A DNA stretch of 63,724 nt, from positions 1-63,724 of the forward strand of contig CANBNK010000017.1 of assembly GCA_947371015.1 (NCBI GenBank), written 5' to 3'. Below the pieces are notes generated by a model, which saw only the letters and a program-made list of their open reading frames with translations, ran no database searches and was not told where the DNA came from. The position numbers and the translations under genes were made by a program. Of the stretch, positions 15,939 through 23,185 are shown in pieces (the stretch's first letter is position 1; every line of letters begins with the position of its first letter). The stretch is from Acetobacteraceae bacterium (lineage in GTDB: Bacteria > Pseudomonadota > Alphaproteobacteria > Acetobacterales > Acetobacteraceae).

Positions 15939-18860
15939 TTACGCCGCGCGAATCTGGCAAAGCGTGCACTTGGTTTCCTGCATGTAGGTCACCGGGTCAT
16001 AGCCGTAGGTGGTGATGCTGTTGACGCTTTCGCCCAACACCACCGGGTCAGTCCCGGCCGGATAGTATTTGCGGCGATCCTCGCCCTGCCACCAGCCACC
16101 GAAGTGGAAGGGCATCCAGGCCACGCCGGCGGCGACACGCTCGGTCACCAGCGCCTTCATCTTGGCCTTGCTCTGGTTCTCGGGGCCCATCACCCAGACC
16201 CAGCTACCGTCCTTGATGTTGCGCGCAGCGGCATCGGCCGGGTTGATCTCGACGAACATGTCCTGCTGCAATTCGGCCAGCCACTTGTTCGACCGGGTCT
16301 CCTCGCCACCGCCCTCGTACTCCACCAGGCGGCCAGAGCTGAGGATGATCGGGAAGTCCTTGACCACCGTAGTGCTGCGGTTCTGCACCGAAACGCCCAG
16401 ATGCGGCATGCGAAAGCCACGGCGGTCCGGCAGGGTCGGGTACTTGGCGATCAGGTCGGTGCGAGATGTATAGATCGGCTCGCGGTGCACCGGCACCGGG
16501 TCCGGCAGGTTCCACGCATTGGCACGGGCCTTGGCGTTGCCGTAGGGCACGCAGCCATGCTCCATCACCACACGCTGGATGCCGCCCGACAGATCATTCG
16601 CCCAGCTCGCGCGGTCGATGTTCGGGCCGAAGTGGAACTCGATGCTGGCACGCTCGCGCTCGGTCAGCTCCTCCAGCCAGCCGAGGCGCTTCAGCACCGC
16701 CACGGTGAACTCGGGGTAGCCGTCCTGGATCTCGCTGCCCTTGGAATAGCTGCCCTCAGCCAGCAGGGTCTGGCCGTTGCGCTCCACGCCGAAGCGGGCG
16801 CGGAAGGTGCCGCCGCCTTCCTTCACGTGCAGGTTGGTATTGTACAGTTGGTGCGTACCGGGGTGCTTCTGTTCCGGCGTCCCCCAGCAGGGCCAGGGCA
16901 TGCCATAGAAGTCGCCGGCCACCGGCGTGCCGGCCTTGCCGCGCAGCGTCACGATGTCGAACTGGTCCTGGTGCGCCATGTGCAGCTTCAGGCGTTCCGG
17001 GGACTGGCCGGTGTAGCCGATGCTCCAGGCGCCGCGGTTGATCTCCCGTAGCAGGTCCTCGGCCAGCGGCTGGTCGTTCTCCACCTTGATGTTCTTGAAC
17101 ATCCGGTCGGCAAAGCCGAGCTTCTTGGCCAGCAGGTAGATCGCCTCGTAGTCCGACTTGCTCTCGAAAATCGGCTCGACGATCTTCTCGCCCCATTGCA
17201 GCGAGCGGTTGGAGGCGGTGCGGCTGCCATCCATCTCGAAGCTGGTGCAGATCGGCAGCAGGTAGGTGCCGTCGCGGCGGTTGCTGATCTGGCTGAACGT
17301 CGTCGGGTGCGGGTCGGCGACGACCAGCAGTTCCAGCTTCTCGAGGCCCTTCAGCATCTCGGGCATGCGGGTCACGGTGTTGCCGCCGTGGCCGAACACC
17401 ACCATGCCCTTGTAGTTGTCGGGCTGCTGGACATAGGCCTCGCCGGCGCCTTCCTTGTTTCGCTCGCCCGGCATCAGGGTGGCGTCGAACCAGCGCGTGC
17501 TGGGGATGCCCGGCAGCTCCATCAGCGCCTTGCTGCCGAAGCGCCCCTGCATCCAGGCATAGTCGGTCTCCCACACCCGGCACCAGTGGCGCCAGGCGTT
17601 CTCGTCCAGGCCGTAGTAGGCCGGCAGGGTAGTCACATCCAACCCAAGGTCGGTGGCGCCCTGGACGTTGGTGTGGCCGCGGAAAATATTGGCACCGGTG
17701 CCCGGCGAGCCGACATTGCCGGTGGCCAGCAACAGCGTGCACAGCGCGCGCACGTTGGCAGTGCCGACGGTGTGCTGGGTGACGCCCATGCACCAGATCA
17801 GCGTGCTCGGCTTTTCCGTCGCGAAAATCTTGGAGATGCGCTCCATCTGCGCGCCCGGCACGCCGGTGACGCGCTCGACCTCGGCCGGGTCCCACTTCTC
17901 GACTTCCTTGCGGACGTCTTCCATGCCGTGCACGCGCTCGGCGATGAACTTCTTGTCTTCCCATCCATTGCGGAAGATGTGCCACAGCATCCCCCACATG
18001 ATCGGGATATCGGTGCCCGGGCGCAGCCGCACATATTCCGTGGCGTGGGCCGCGGTGCGGGTGAAGCGCGGGTCGATGACGATCAGGTTGGCGCGGTTCA
18101 GTTCCTTTCCCGTCAGCACGTGCTGCAGGCTGACCGGGTGCGCCTCCGCGGGATTGCCGCCCATGATGATCATGGTCTTGGCATTGCGGATGTCGTTGTA
18201 GCTGTTGGTCTGCGCGCCATAGCCCCAGGTATTGGCAACGCCAGCCACCGTAGTGGAGTGGCAGATGCGCGCCTGGTGGTCGACGTTGTTGGTGCCCCAG
18301 AAGGCCGAGAACTTGCGGAACAGGTAGGCGGCTTCATTGGTGAACTTGGCACTGCCCAGCATGAACACGCTGTCGGGGCCCGAGGAGGCACGGATCGCCG
18401 CCATCTTGGTGCCGATCTCCTCGACCGCCGTGGCCCAACTGATGCGGCGCCACTCGCCGCCCACCAGCTTCATCGGGTATTTCAGCCGGCGGTCGCCATG
18501 CACGATCTCCCGCACCGAAGCGCCCTTGGCGCAATGCGTGCCGCGGTTGATCGGGCTTTCCCAGGCCGGCTCCTGGCCGACCCAGACGCCGTTCTGCACT
18601 TCGGCGATGACCGAGCAGCCCACCGAACAATGGGTGCACATGTTCTTCCGCCGGGTGATCGGCTGGGCGAAGTTGGTCGGCCCCGCCTCCGCGCGGCGCG
18701 CGGTCAGCACCGGCAGCGCACCCAGCGCGGCCAGCCCGGCGCCGCCGAGCCCCGCCTGGCGCAGGAAGCCACGGCGGTCCAGCCCGCCGCCCGAAAGACC
18801 TTGATAAGCGGAAGCCAGCCGCTGCCGTGCCGCCTTGCCGTCGCTGCGCTTGATCAGCAT
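15939..18860 (-). CDS. Formate dehydrogenase catalytic (alpha) subunit, Cys form
   Basis: A 973-residue Mo/W-bisPGD oxidoreductase that oxidises formate to CO2. A twin-arginine signal LDRRGFLRQAGLGGAGLAAL (residues 28-47) directs export, with FdhB, through the Tat system to the periplasm. The [4Fe-4S] site is Cys75, Cys78, Cys82 and Cys110. The metal ligand is Cys200, in HQARICHSTTVAGV, where E. coli FdnG has selenocysteine, so no UGA decoding is needed. The following His201 is the catalytic partner. The C-terminal MopB-binding domain runs from about residue 830, and the end (YMQETKCTLCQIRAA) carries an extra Cys pair. It heads the structural genes fdhA-B-C; a Tat mini-protein and a TorD chaperone gene precede it. 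Confidence 0.96.
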   Translation of the reverse strand: MLIKRSDGKAARQRLASAYQGLSGGGLDRRGFLRQAGLGGAGLAALGALPVLTARRAEAGPTNFAQPITRRKNMCTHCSVGCSVIAEVQNGVWVGQEPAWESPINRGTHCAKGASVREIVHGDRRLKYPMKLVGGEWRRISWATAVEEIGTKMAAIRASSGPDSVFMLGSAKFTNEAAYLFRKFSAFWGTNNVDHQARICHSTTVAGVANTWGYGAQTNSYNDIRNAKTMIIMGGNPAEAHPVSLQHVLTGKELNRANLIVIDPRFTRTAAHATEYVRLRPGTDIPIMWGMLWHIFRNGWEDKKFIAERVHGMEDVRKEVEKWDPAEVERVTGVPGAQMERISKIFATEKPSTLIWCMGVTQHTVGTANVRALCTLLLATGNVGSPGTGANIFRGHTNVQGATDLGLDVTTLPAYYGLDENAWRHWCRVWETDYAWMQGRFGSKALMELPGIPSTRWFDATLMPGERNKEGAGEAYVQQPDNYKGMVVFGHGGNTVTRMPEMLKGLEKLELLVVADPHPTTFSQISNRRDGTYLLPICTSFEMDGSRTASNRSLQWGEKIVEPIFESKSDYEAIYLLAKKLGFADRMFKNIKVENDQPLAEDLLREINRGAWSIGYTGQSPERLKLHMAHQDQFDIVTLRGKAGTPVAGDFYGMPWPCWGTPEQKHPGTHQLYNTNLHVKEGGGTFRARFGVERNGQTLLAEGSYSKGSEIQDGYPEFTVAVLKRLGWLEELTERERASIEFHFGPNIDRASWANDLSGGIQRVVMEHGCVPYGNAKARANAWNLPDPVPVHREPIYTSRTDLIAKYPTLPDRRGFRMPHLGVSVQNRSTTVVKDFPIILSSGRLVEYEGGGEETRSNKWLAELQQDMFVEINPADAAARNIKDGSWVWVMGPENQSKAKMKALVTERVAAGVAWMPFHFGGWWQGEDRRKYYPAGTDPVVLGESVNSITTYGYDPVTYMQETKCTLCQIRAA

Positions 18861-18875
18861 CGCCGGTTCTCCCGC

Positions 18876-19094
18876 TCAGTACCGATTGGTGTTGTAGAAA
18901 GCCTGCACGTCAGCGCTGCCGGCCTGGTAGCGCGCCTTGGTCCGGTCGCTGCGCCCTTCCTTCTGCGCGGTGCCCGCGGGCACCGCGTCGGCGCGAACCT
19001 CCTCGGCGGCGCTGGCAGCGGCAGGCACCGCCACAGCGGCCAGGCCCAAGGCGCGCAGGAAGCCGCGACGTTCGGCCGGTTGTTCTTCGGACAT
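18876..19094 (-). CDS. Formate dehydrogenase-region TAT-signal mini-protein
   Basis: A 72-residue protein with a twin-arginine signal (AERRGFLRALGLAAVAVPAA near residues 8-27) and a short polar mature part ending YNTNRY. This is the small 'formate dehydrogenase region TAT target' type (TIGR02811-like) found upstream of many fdhA genes; its role is unknown, perhaps assembly or a structural companion of the periplasmic subunit. The start at 19094 follows a GGGAGAG ribosome site; an upstream in-frame ATG at 19112 is less likely. It lies 15 bases before fdhA. Confidence 0.85.
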   Translation of the reverse strand: MSEEQPAERRGFLRALGLAAVAVPAAASAAEEVRADAVPAGTAQKEGRSDRTKARYQAGSADVQAFYNTNRY

Positions 19095-19114
19095 TGCGTT
19101 CTCTCCCGGCAAGG

Positions 19115-19696
19115 TTAGGCCGCCAGATCGGCGGCGGCGGTCTCGATATCCATCACGGTGCGGCCGAAGGCGCCGACTGCACGATAGAAGGTGGCATTCT
19201 CGGCGGCTTCAAGGTCGGCGAAGCAGCGGCTGGCCCAGGGCTTCAGGTGGCGGGCCAGGAAGGCATCGGCCTCCCCTTCGAAGCTGCCGGACAGCATCCC
19301 GGCCATTGCCTCGCAGCAAAAGGCGATGTGGTCCTCCGGCTCGGCCACGCCCTCGGCGCGGGCAATGCCGAGGCGCGCCAGCTCAGAGCGCAACTCGGCC
19401 AACGGGCGTTCATGCAGGAAGCCGGTCAGGTAGTAGCTGGCATAGGGCAGCAACTCGCCGCGGGCGACTCCAGTAAACAGCGCGGCATATTCGCGCCGCA
19501 CCGCCGTCGCATCGGTCGCCGCGGCGGCGCGCGCCAGGCCATCGGTGGCGCGGCCGAGCGGGGAGTCATTGCCGGAAAGAGCCGCCAGCCCGCGCAGCAG
19601 GGCGGCCTCCGGCGGTGCCGCAAGCAAATGCCCGAGCAGGGAAAACACCCTCGCCCGCTCCAGATCCAACGGATCGACGCCCAGATCCCCAGCCAT
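19115..19696 (-). CDS. TorD/DmsD-family molybdoenzyme chaperone
   Basis: A 193-residue all-helical chaperone of the TorD family. Such proteins bind the Tat signal of the cognate molybdoenzyme and hold it until cofactor insertion. Recognisable parts are the YAALFTG stretch, LLPYASYYLTGFLHERPLAELR and EPEDHIAFCCEAMAGML, corresponding to the conserved E(P)xDHxxxxxE segment. Its place beside fdhA implies FdhA as the client. A GTG at 19711 would add five residues; the ATG at 19696 is preferred. A 113-base gap upstream holds a possible promoter. Confidence 0.9.
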   Translation of the reverse strand: MAGDLGVDPLDLERARVFSLLGHLLAAPPEAALLRGLAALSGNDSPLGRATDGLARAAAATDATAVRREYAALFTGVARGELLPYASYYLTGFLHERPLAELRSELARLGIARAEGVAEPEDHIAFCCEAMAGMLSGSFEGEADAFLARHLKPWASRCFADLEAAENATFYRAVGAFGRTVMDIETAAADLAA

Positions 19697-19754
19697 CCCG
19701 GTTCTCAACACCCTCGCTGGCGGTTTATCGCGCAGCGTTCAATACCACTAATGA

Positions 19755-19784
19755 TTTAGATGCCCCTGATTTCGCAAGCACCAA
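19755..19784 (-). promoter_or_regulatory. Possible promoter for the TorD-fdhA operon
   Basis: Minus-strand TTGGTG (19784-19779) and TCTAAA (19760-19755) are 18 bases apart, in one of the few AT-richer spots of the window, about 60 bases before the TorD start. This is a visual call. The two boxes match a sigma-70 promoter only partly, so confidence is low. Confidence 0.25.
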
Positions 19785-19809
19785 GATGCGGGTTACCCTG
19801 CCATATCGG

Positions 19810-20361
19810 CTAAACTGGCCGCGCACTGCCATGGCGCGGCCGAACTGCAACAGTTTCAGCCGGCACCGCCAAGGGCTCCGGCGCGGCAGGTTGCTGCTCC
19901 GGTGGCGCCGCCAGGGCGATGGGTAATTCCGGTTGTGGTGCCTCCGCCAGCAAGTCAGTCTGCGGTTCTTGCTGCGGTGCAGCACCGATGGCCCGCGCCA
20001 GCAGCTGCGAAACGTCGCCAGTCAGGCTCTCGCTGATGCCCGGCAAGCCCGCGGGGTCGTTGAAGTCCCAGGCGTAGTCCACCGGGCCAACGAACTCCCT
20101 GATCGCTGGGTCCAGCGCCCACATCCGCTTCAGCGCCGCATTGCGCAGCCCCGCCGGCACCGCCTTGTGCAGGAAGCCCTTGATGTCCGTCTCGGTCGTC
20201 AGCTCCTCCAGCGAGGGCAGCAGCGACAGGTCGAATTCCGGCTCGGCCGCCACCTCCGCAGCCGACTCCACCGCCGGCAGGACCGGCGCTTCGGGCGTCA
20301 CCTCCGGCGCCTCGGCGTCGCCGCGCTTCAGCCGGGACCAGCGGGCGAGGAACTCGCTCAT
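19810..20361 (-). CDS. DUF3306-family protein
   Basis: A 183-residue protein with a conserved core (FLARWSRLKRG at the N-terminus; LTTETDIKGFLHKAVPAGLRN and ALKRMWALDPAIREFVGPVDYAWDFN at residues ~54-102) and a long disordered Pro/Glu/Ala-rich tail. The core matches DUF3306, found almost only beside formate dehydrogenase genes; its function is unknown. The aromatic DYAWDFND segment is the most conserved part. The start overlaps the DUF3305 stop by ATGA, so the two are translationally coupled. It has no signal peptide, so it is probably cytoplasmic. Confidence 0.8.
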   Translation of the reverse strand: MSEFLARWSRLKRGDAEAPEVTPEAPVLPAVESAAEVAAEPEFDLSLLPSLEELTTETDIKGFLHKAVPAGLRNAALKRMWALDPAIREFVGPVDYAWDFNDPAGLPGISESLTGDVSQLLARAIGAAPQQEPQTDLLAEAPQPELPIALAAPPEQQPAAPEPLAVPAETVAVRPRHGSARPV

Positions 20362-20822
20362 GCCTTGGCGTCCCGCTTCCGCTTCTGGAAGCCGCGTTGC
20401 TTGTGGTGGCGCTCGCAGAAATCGGCCACCCAGGCGGCCAGGGCGGGCGGCAGCGGCAGGGCCTCCAGCAGGTCGTTACCCGAGTCGGCGTAGTTATGTG
20501 CCTCCCCGGCATCCACGGTGGCGCAATGCAGCGCCATGCCGGGCGCGGCTTCCACCGGGCGCAGCACCACCCAGATTCGCGGCGCCTCGGCGGCCAGGTT
20601 GTGGCGGTAGTTGTCGGTGTCGGTCGGGTGCAGTGCGACGTCCGCCAGCCCGGCGAAGTACAGGGTGCTCCGCTCATCCTGGCGCAGCACGGACCAGGGG
20701 GCCAGGTCCGGCGCCTGCTCCAGCACCTCCATCGCCTGCCAGACCCAGTCCTGCCAGGGCGTCACACCGCGGCGCAGTTCGGCCAGCACCGCCACCGCGC
20801 GGGTTTCGGTATCGGGGGTCAT
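20358..20822 (-). CDS. DUF3305-family protein
   Basis: A 154-residue cytoplasmic protein matching the DUF3305 pattern: opening VAVLAELRRGVTPWQDWVWQ (residues 9-28), middle LHPTDTDNYRHNLAAEAPRIWVV, and a C-terminal basic tail (HHKQRGFQKRKRDAKA). It belongs with DUF3306 to the set of formate dehydrogenase accessory genes. It overlaps its neighbours on both sides by 4 bases. No catalytic motif is visible. The basic tail could bind nucleic acid or an acidic partner such as the DUF3306 tail; this is speculation. Confidence 0.8.
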   Translation of the reverse strand: MTPDTETRAVAVLAELRRGVTPWQDWVWQAMEVLEQAPDLAPWSVLRQDERSTLYFAGLADVALHPTDTDNYRHNLAAEAPRIWVVLRPVEAAPGMALHCATVDAGEAHNYADSGNDLLEALPLPPALAAWVADFCERHHKQRGFQKRKRDAKA

Positions 20823-21883
20823 GTGCCCTCGCCTTTCGCCAATAACGGCAAGCCGCCCACCAGGTTCTGCGGCTTCAGCCGCACCCGCTGCGCCTGGTCC
20901 ATCGCCAGTGCCAGCACCACCGGGCGGCCCTGGGCACGCGGCAGCACGCGGCTTTCCTCGGCAAAGCGCAACTCGCCCAGCCAGAGGATGCGCGCCAACT
21001 CCGCCTGGGCCACGTCCTCGCCGCGCCACAGCGCATTGCCGATCCGCGTCGCCTCGGTATCCAGCCCCAATATCCAGGGCGCGTCGGCGATGACCGGCAC
21101 GGCGGTGATGGTTACCTGCTCGCCCAGCACATGACTGATAAACCGCTCCAGCGCGCGGGCCAGGCCACGCTGGCCGGGGCGGTTCTCGGCGATGTCCAGC
21201 GCCAGGTCATGCGCGTCGCTGCGGCCGGGATAGCCATCCGCGTTGGTTTCGGACAAAACCTCCAGCTCCACCGTCGGCGGCGGGGCACCGGCTTCGGTCA
21301 GCAGCCGGCCGAGCGCGCCCAGGTCGCCATCGGCGGCGCGGGCATCCACCACTTCCTCATCCGCCAGCAGCAGCGCGCCCTGGTGGATGGCGGCGCGCTG
21401 GGTGCGGAACAGGCATTCGGCGGCGCGCCAGGCGAAGGCGTCGGCCTCCCCCACCATGGCGGCATAGGCCACCAGATGGGTCAGCATCTGCAGGAAAATC
21501 GGCGGCACACCGCGGACATCGCCGCCGTACAGCGCCAGCCAGGCCGCCTCCAGGCTGGGCGCGACGGCCACCTGGTCCCGGAAGCGCAGGAAGACCTGCC
21601 AGTTCTCCCGCGCGTCGGCGTCCTCCAGCGCGGCGATTTCGGCCGCGGCGACGGGGCGCAGCGGTTCGGACAAAAGGCCGGCATGCAGCGCGCGCTCGGC
21701 GGCGCAGGCTTCCTCGGGCGGCACCAGCTCCGGCCGGGCGAGGAAGGCGCGCCACAGCGCCGGGGTGGGCAGCAGGCGGCCTTCCGGCGTCGGGTCGCAG
21801 AACAGGTGGCCGCTGGCCAGCCAGTAGTCGGGCGCCTCGTCGCGCCCAAGGTCGCGCCCAAGGTCGCGCACGTGGTCAGGCAT
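20819..21883 (-). CDS. Conserved formate dehydrogenase-cluster protein (DUF6352-like)
   Basis: A 354-residue cytoplasmic protein without signal peptide or membrane segments. It has an alpha-rich first half (YWLASGHLFCDPTPEGRLLPTPALWRAFL and later HLVAYAAMVGEADAFAWRAAECLF) and a second half of mixed structure. I believe it corresponds to DUF6352, a family known from this gene neighbourhood, but I cannot verify the assignment. Near the start, RDLGRDLGRD is coded by a 12-bp direct repeat. The gene overlaps the DUF3305 start by 4 bases and is overlapped by the preceding gene by 8. Function unknown; conservation beside Fdh suggests a role in maturation or electron transfer. Confidence 0.65.
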   Translation of the reverse strand: MPDHVRDLGRDLGRDEAPDYWLASGHLFCDPTPEGRLLPTPALWRAFLARPELVPPEEACAAERALHAGLLSEPLRPVAAAEIAALEDADARENWQVFLRFRDQVAVAPSLEAAWLALYGGDVRGVPPIFLQMLTHLVAYAAMVGEADAFAWRAAECLFRTQRAAIHQGALLLADEEVVDARAADGDLGALGRLLTEAGAPPPTVELEVLSETNADGYPGRSDAHDLALDIAENRPGQRGLARALERFISHVLGEQVTITAVPVIADAPWILGLDTEATRIGNALWRGEDVAQAELARILWLGELRFAEESRVLPRAQGRPVVLALAMDQAQRVRLKPQNLVGGLPLLAKGEGT

Positions 21884-22394
21884 CCGGCAGGCTCCTCAAA
21901 TCCACGGCCTCGGCCGGCACGTCATCATCCTCGACAATGGCGAAGACCGGCGCCGTCTCCCGCCGGTGCAGGCTGCGGAAGCGCTCCTTGACCTCACCGC
22001 CCTCCAGGCTGCGCGCCAGGGCCAGCACGGTGCCGGGCGCGTGGTCGGCGCAGAGTTCGGCGGCGAACTGCATCTCGTCTTCCGCGGCGGCGATCGCCAT
22101 GGCCAGGGTGGGCGCGCCGTGCGCCGCCTTGATGTGCTCGGCCAGGGCGGAGACGGCCGCGGCCTGCTCGGTGGCACTGGCCTCGACCACCTCGACCAGG
22201 GTGGACCAGCCGAAGCTGGCCAGCCCGAGCCAGCCCGCGCGGAACTCCTGCCGGCGCTTGCCCGCCATGGCCTCCGGGTCTTCGCCCCAGAAGGCGAAGG
22301 CGCCCGGCACCGCCCATTCGCCGGGGGCGGCGGGGGCCAGGAACACCACGCTATCAGAGGGGTCCAGCCGCAGGGTGCGCGGCAACTTCAGCAT
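21876..22394 (-). CDS. Conserved formate dehydrogenase-cluster protein (DUF6505-like)
   Basis: A 172-residue cytoplasmic protein beginning LKLPRTLRLDPSDSVVF, with WAVPGAFAFWGEDPEAM and FRAGWLGLASFGWSTLVEV in the middle. These aromatic-rich stretches look like DUF6505, a family of unknown function in the same cluster; the name is from memory and should be checked. It overlaps the ligase-like gene by 7 bases and the next gene by 8, so all five accessory genes are probably made in fixed proportion. No catalytic residues can be proposed. Confidence 0.6.
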   Translation of the reverse strand: MLKLPRTLRLDPSDSVVFLAPAAPGEWAVPGAFAFWGEDPEAMAGKRRQEFRAGWLGLASFGWSTLVEVVEASATEQAAAVSALAEHIKAAHGAPTLAMAIAAAEDEMQFAAELCADHAPGTVLALARSLEGGEVKERFRSLHRRETAPVFAIVEDDDVPAEAVDLRSLPDA

Positions 22395-23086
22395 GGCCGC
22401 ACCTCCTGCACCCCGGCGCGGTCCAGCAGCAGCGCGCCGGTAGCGGGGTCGATGCCGCGCTTCAGGCCCGCCTCGGCGCCGGGGTCCAGCAGCCGGGCCA
22501 GGTAGGTTTCCGCCATGCGCTGCCAGCCGCGCGCCTGCCACGAATCCAGCCCGGCCATCAGGTGCAGCGCCCAGGCGACGGTCAGTTCGGCGGCGGAGGT
22601 CGGCTCGGCGCCTTCCTCCCGCAGCGCGGTTTCGCCCGGCAGCAACCCGGCCTCATGGCCCGAGGCGAAGGCCAGCCGCAGGCGGAAGCCGAGCAGCAGC
22701 AGCCCATCCGGGCCGGGCCGCACCTGCACCAGGCCGCAGCGGCCACCGTTCAGCAGCAGACCGCCGGGCCAGGCGAAACCCAGCGGCAACTCGGCCGGGG
22801 CGCTGGTCGCCAGGGCATCGGCCAGGGCGTTGCAGCCGGCCAGCAGCGCCAGCCGGGCCTCACCGGCCTCCTCGGGTTCCAGCACCAGCGCGGCCTCGGC
22901 CCAGTGCTCGCCGGGCGCCCAGGCCAGCAGGCCCGCGCCATGCCCGGCCGCCAGCGCCGCCGCATGGTCCAGCGCCGCCACGCCGGCCGGCGCGCGCATG
23001 GGGGTGAAGACGCTGGGCAAGGGCGGCAGGCTGGCACTGGTTTCGGACAAATACCCGGCCTCCCTGCCGCGGCGAAAGGAATTCAT
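22388..23086 (-). CDS. Biotin/lipoate ligase-fold protein lacking the catalytic lysine
   Basis: A 232-residue protein that resembles BirA/LplA-type ligases. AWPGGLLL at residues 105-112 sits where BirA has KWPND, and GGRCGLV at 114-120 where BirA has RKLAGIL. The lysine that contacts the acyl-adenylate is absent, and so is the Gly-rich biotin loop near the N-terminus. The protein therefore probably does not make acyl-adenylate and may bind a ligand or partner. It is the first gene of the five-gene accessory run on the minus strand, divergent from the iron-sulphur protein, with a 99-base shared promoter region. The chosen start is the ATG at 23086. Confidence 0.7.
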   Translation of the reverse strand: MNSFRRGREAGYLSETSASLPPLPSVFTPMRAPAGVAALDHAAALAAGHGAGLLAWAPGEHWAEAALVLEPEEAGEARLALLAGCNALADALATSAPAELPLGFAWPGGLLLNGGRCGLVQVRPGPDGLLLLGFRLRLAFASGHEAGLLPGETALREEGAEPTSAAELTVAWALHLMAGLDSWQARGWQRMAETYLARLLDPGAEAGLKRGIDPATGALLLDRAGVQEVRPC

Positions 23087-23185
23087 TCCTGTAACCTGCG
23101 CGTGACATCGCCTGCAAGTGGAACCTCGCCAGCACGCCGCCGCACGCCCATATAGGGCAGCCAGCCCAAGGGGAAAGCTGCCCGC

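Noticed and set aside
18258-18262. Possible selenocysteine codon in fdhA
   Set aside because: The active-site position reads as Cys within an uninterrupted frame. There is no in-frame UGA and no need for a SECIS element.
21841-21872. 12-bp direct repeat near the start of the DUF6352-like gene
   Set aside because: It codes RDLGRDLGRD at the protein's N-terminus. It is only two copies and likely slippage with no further meaning.
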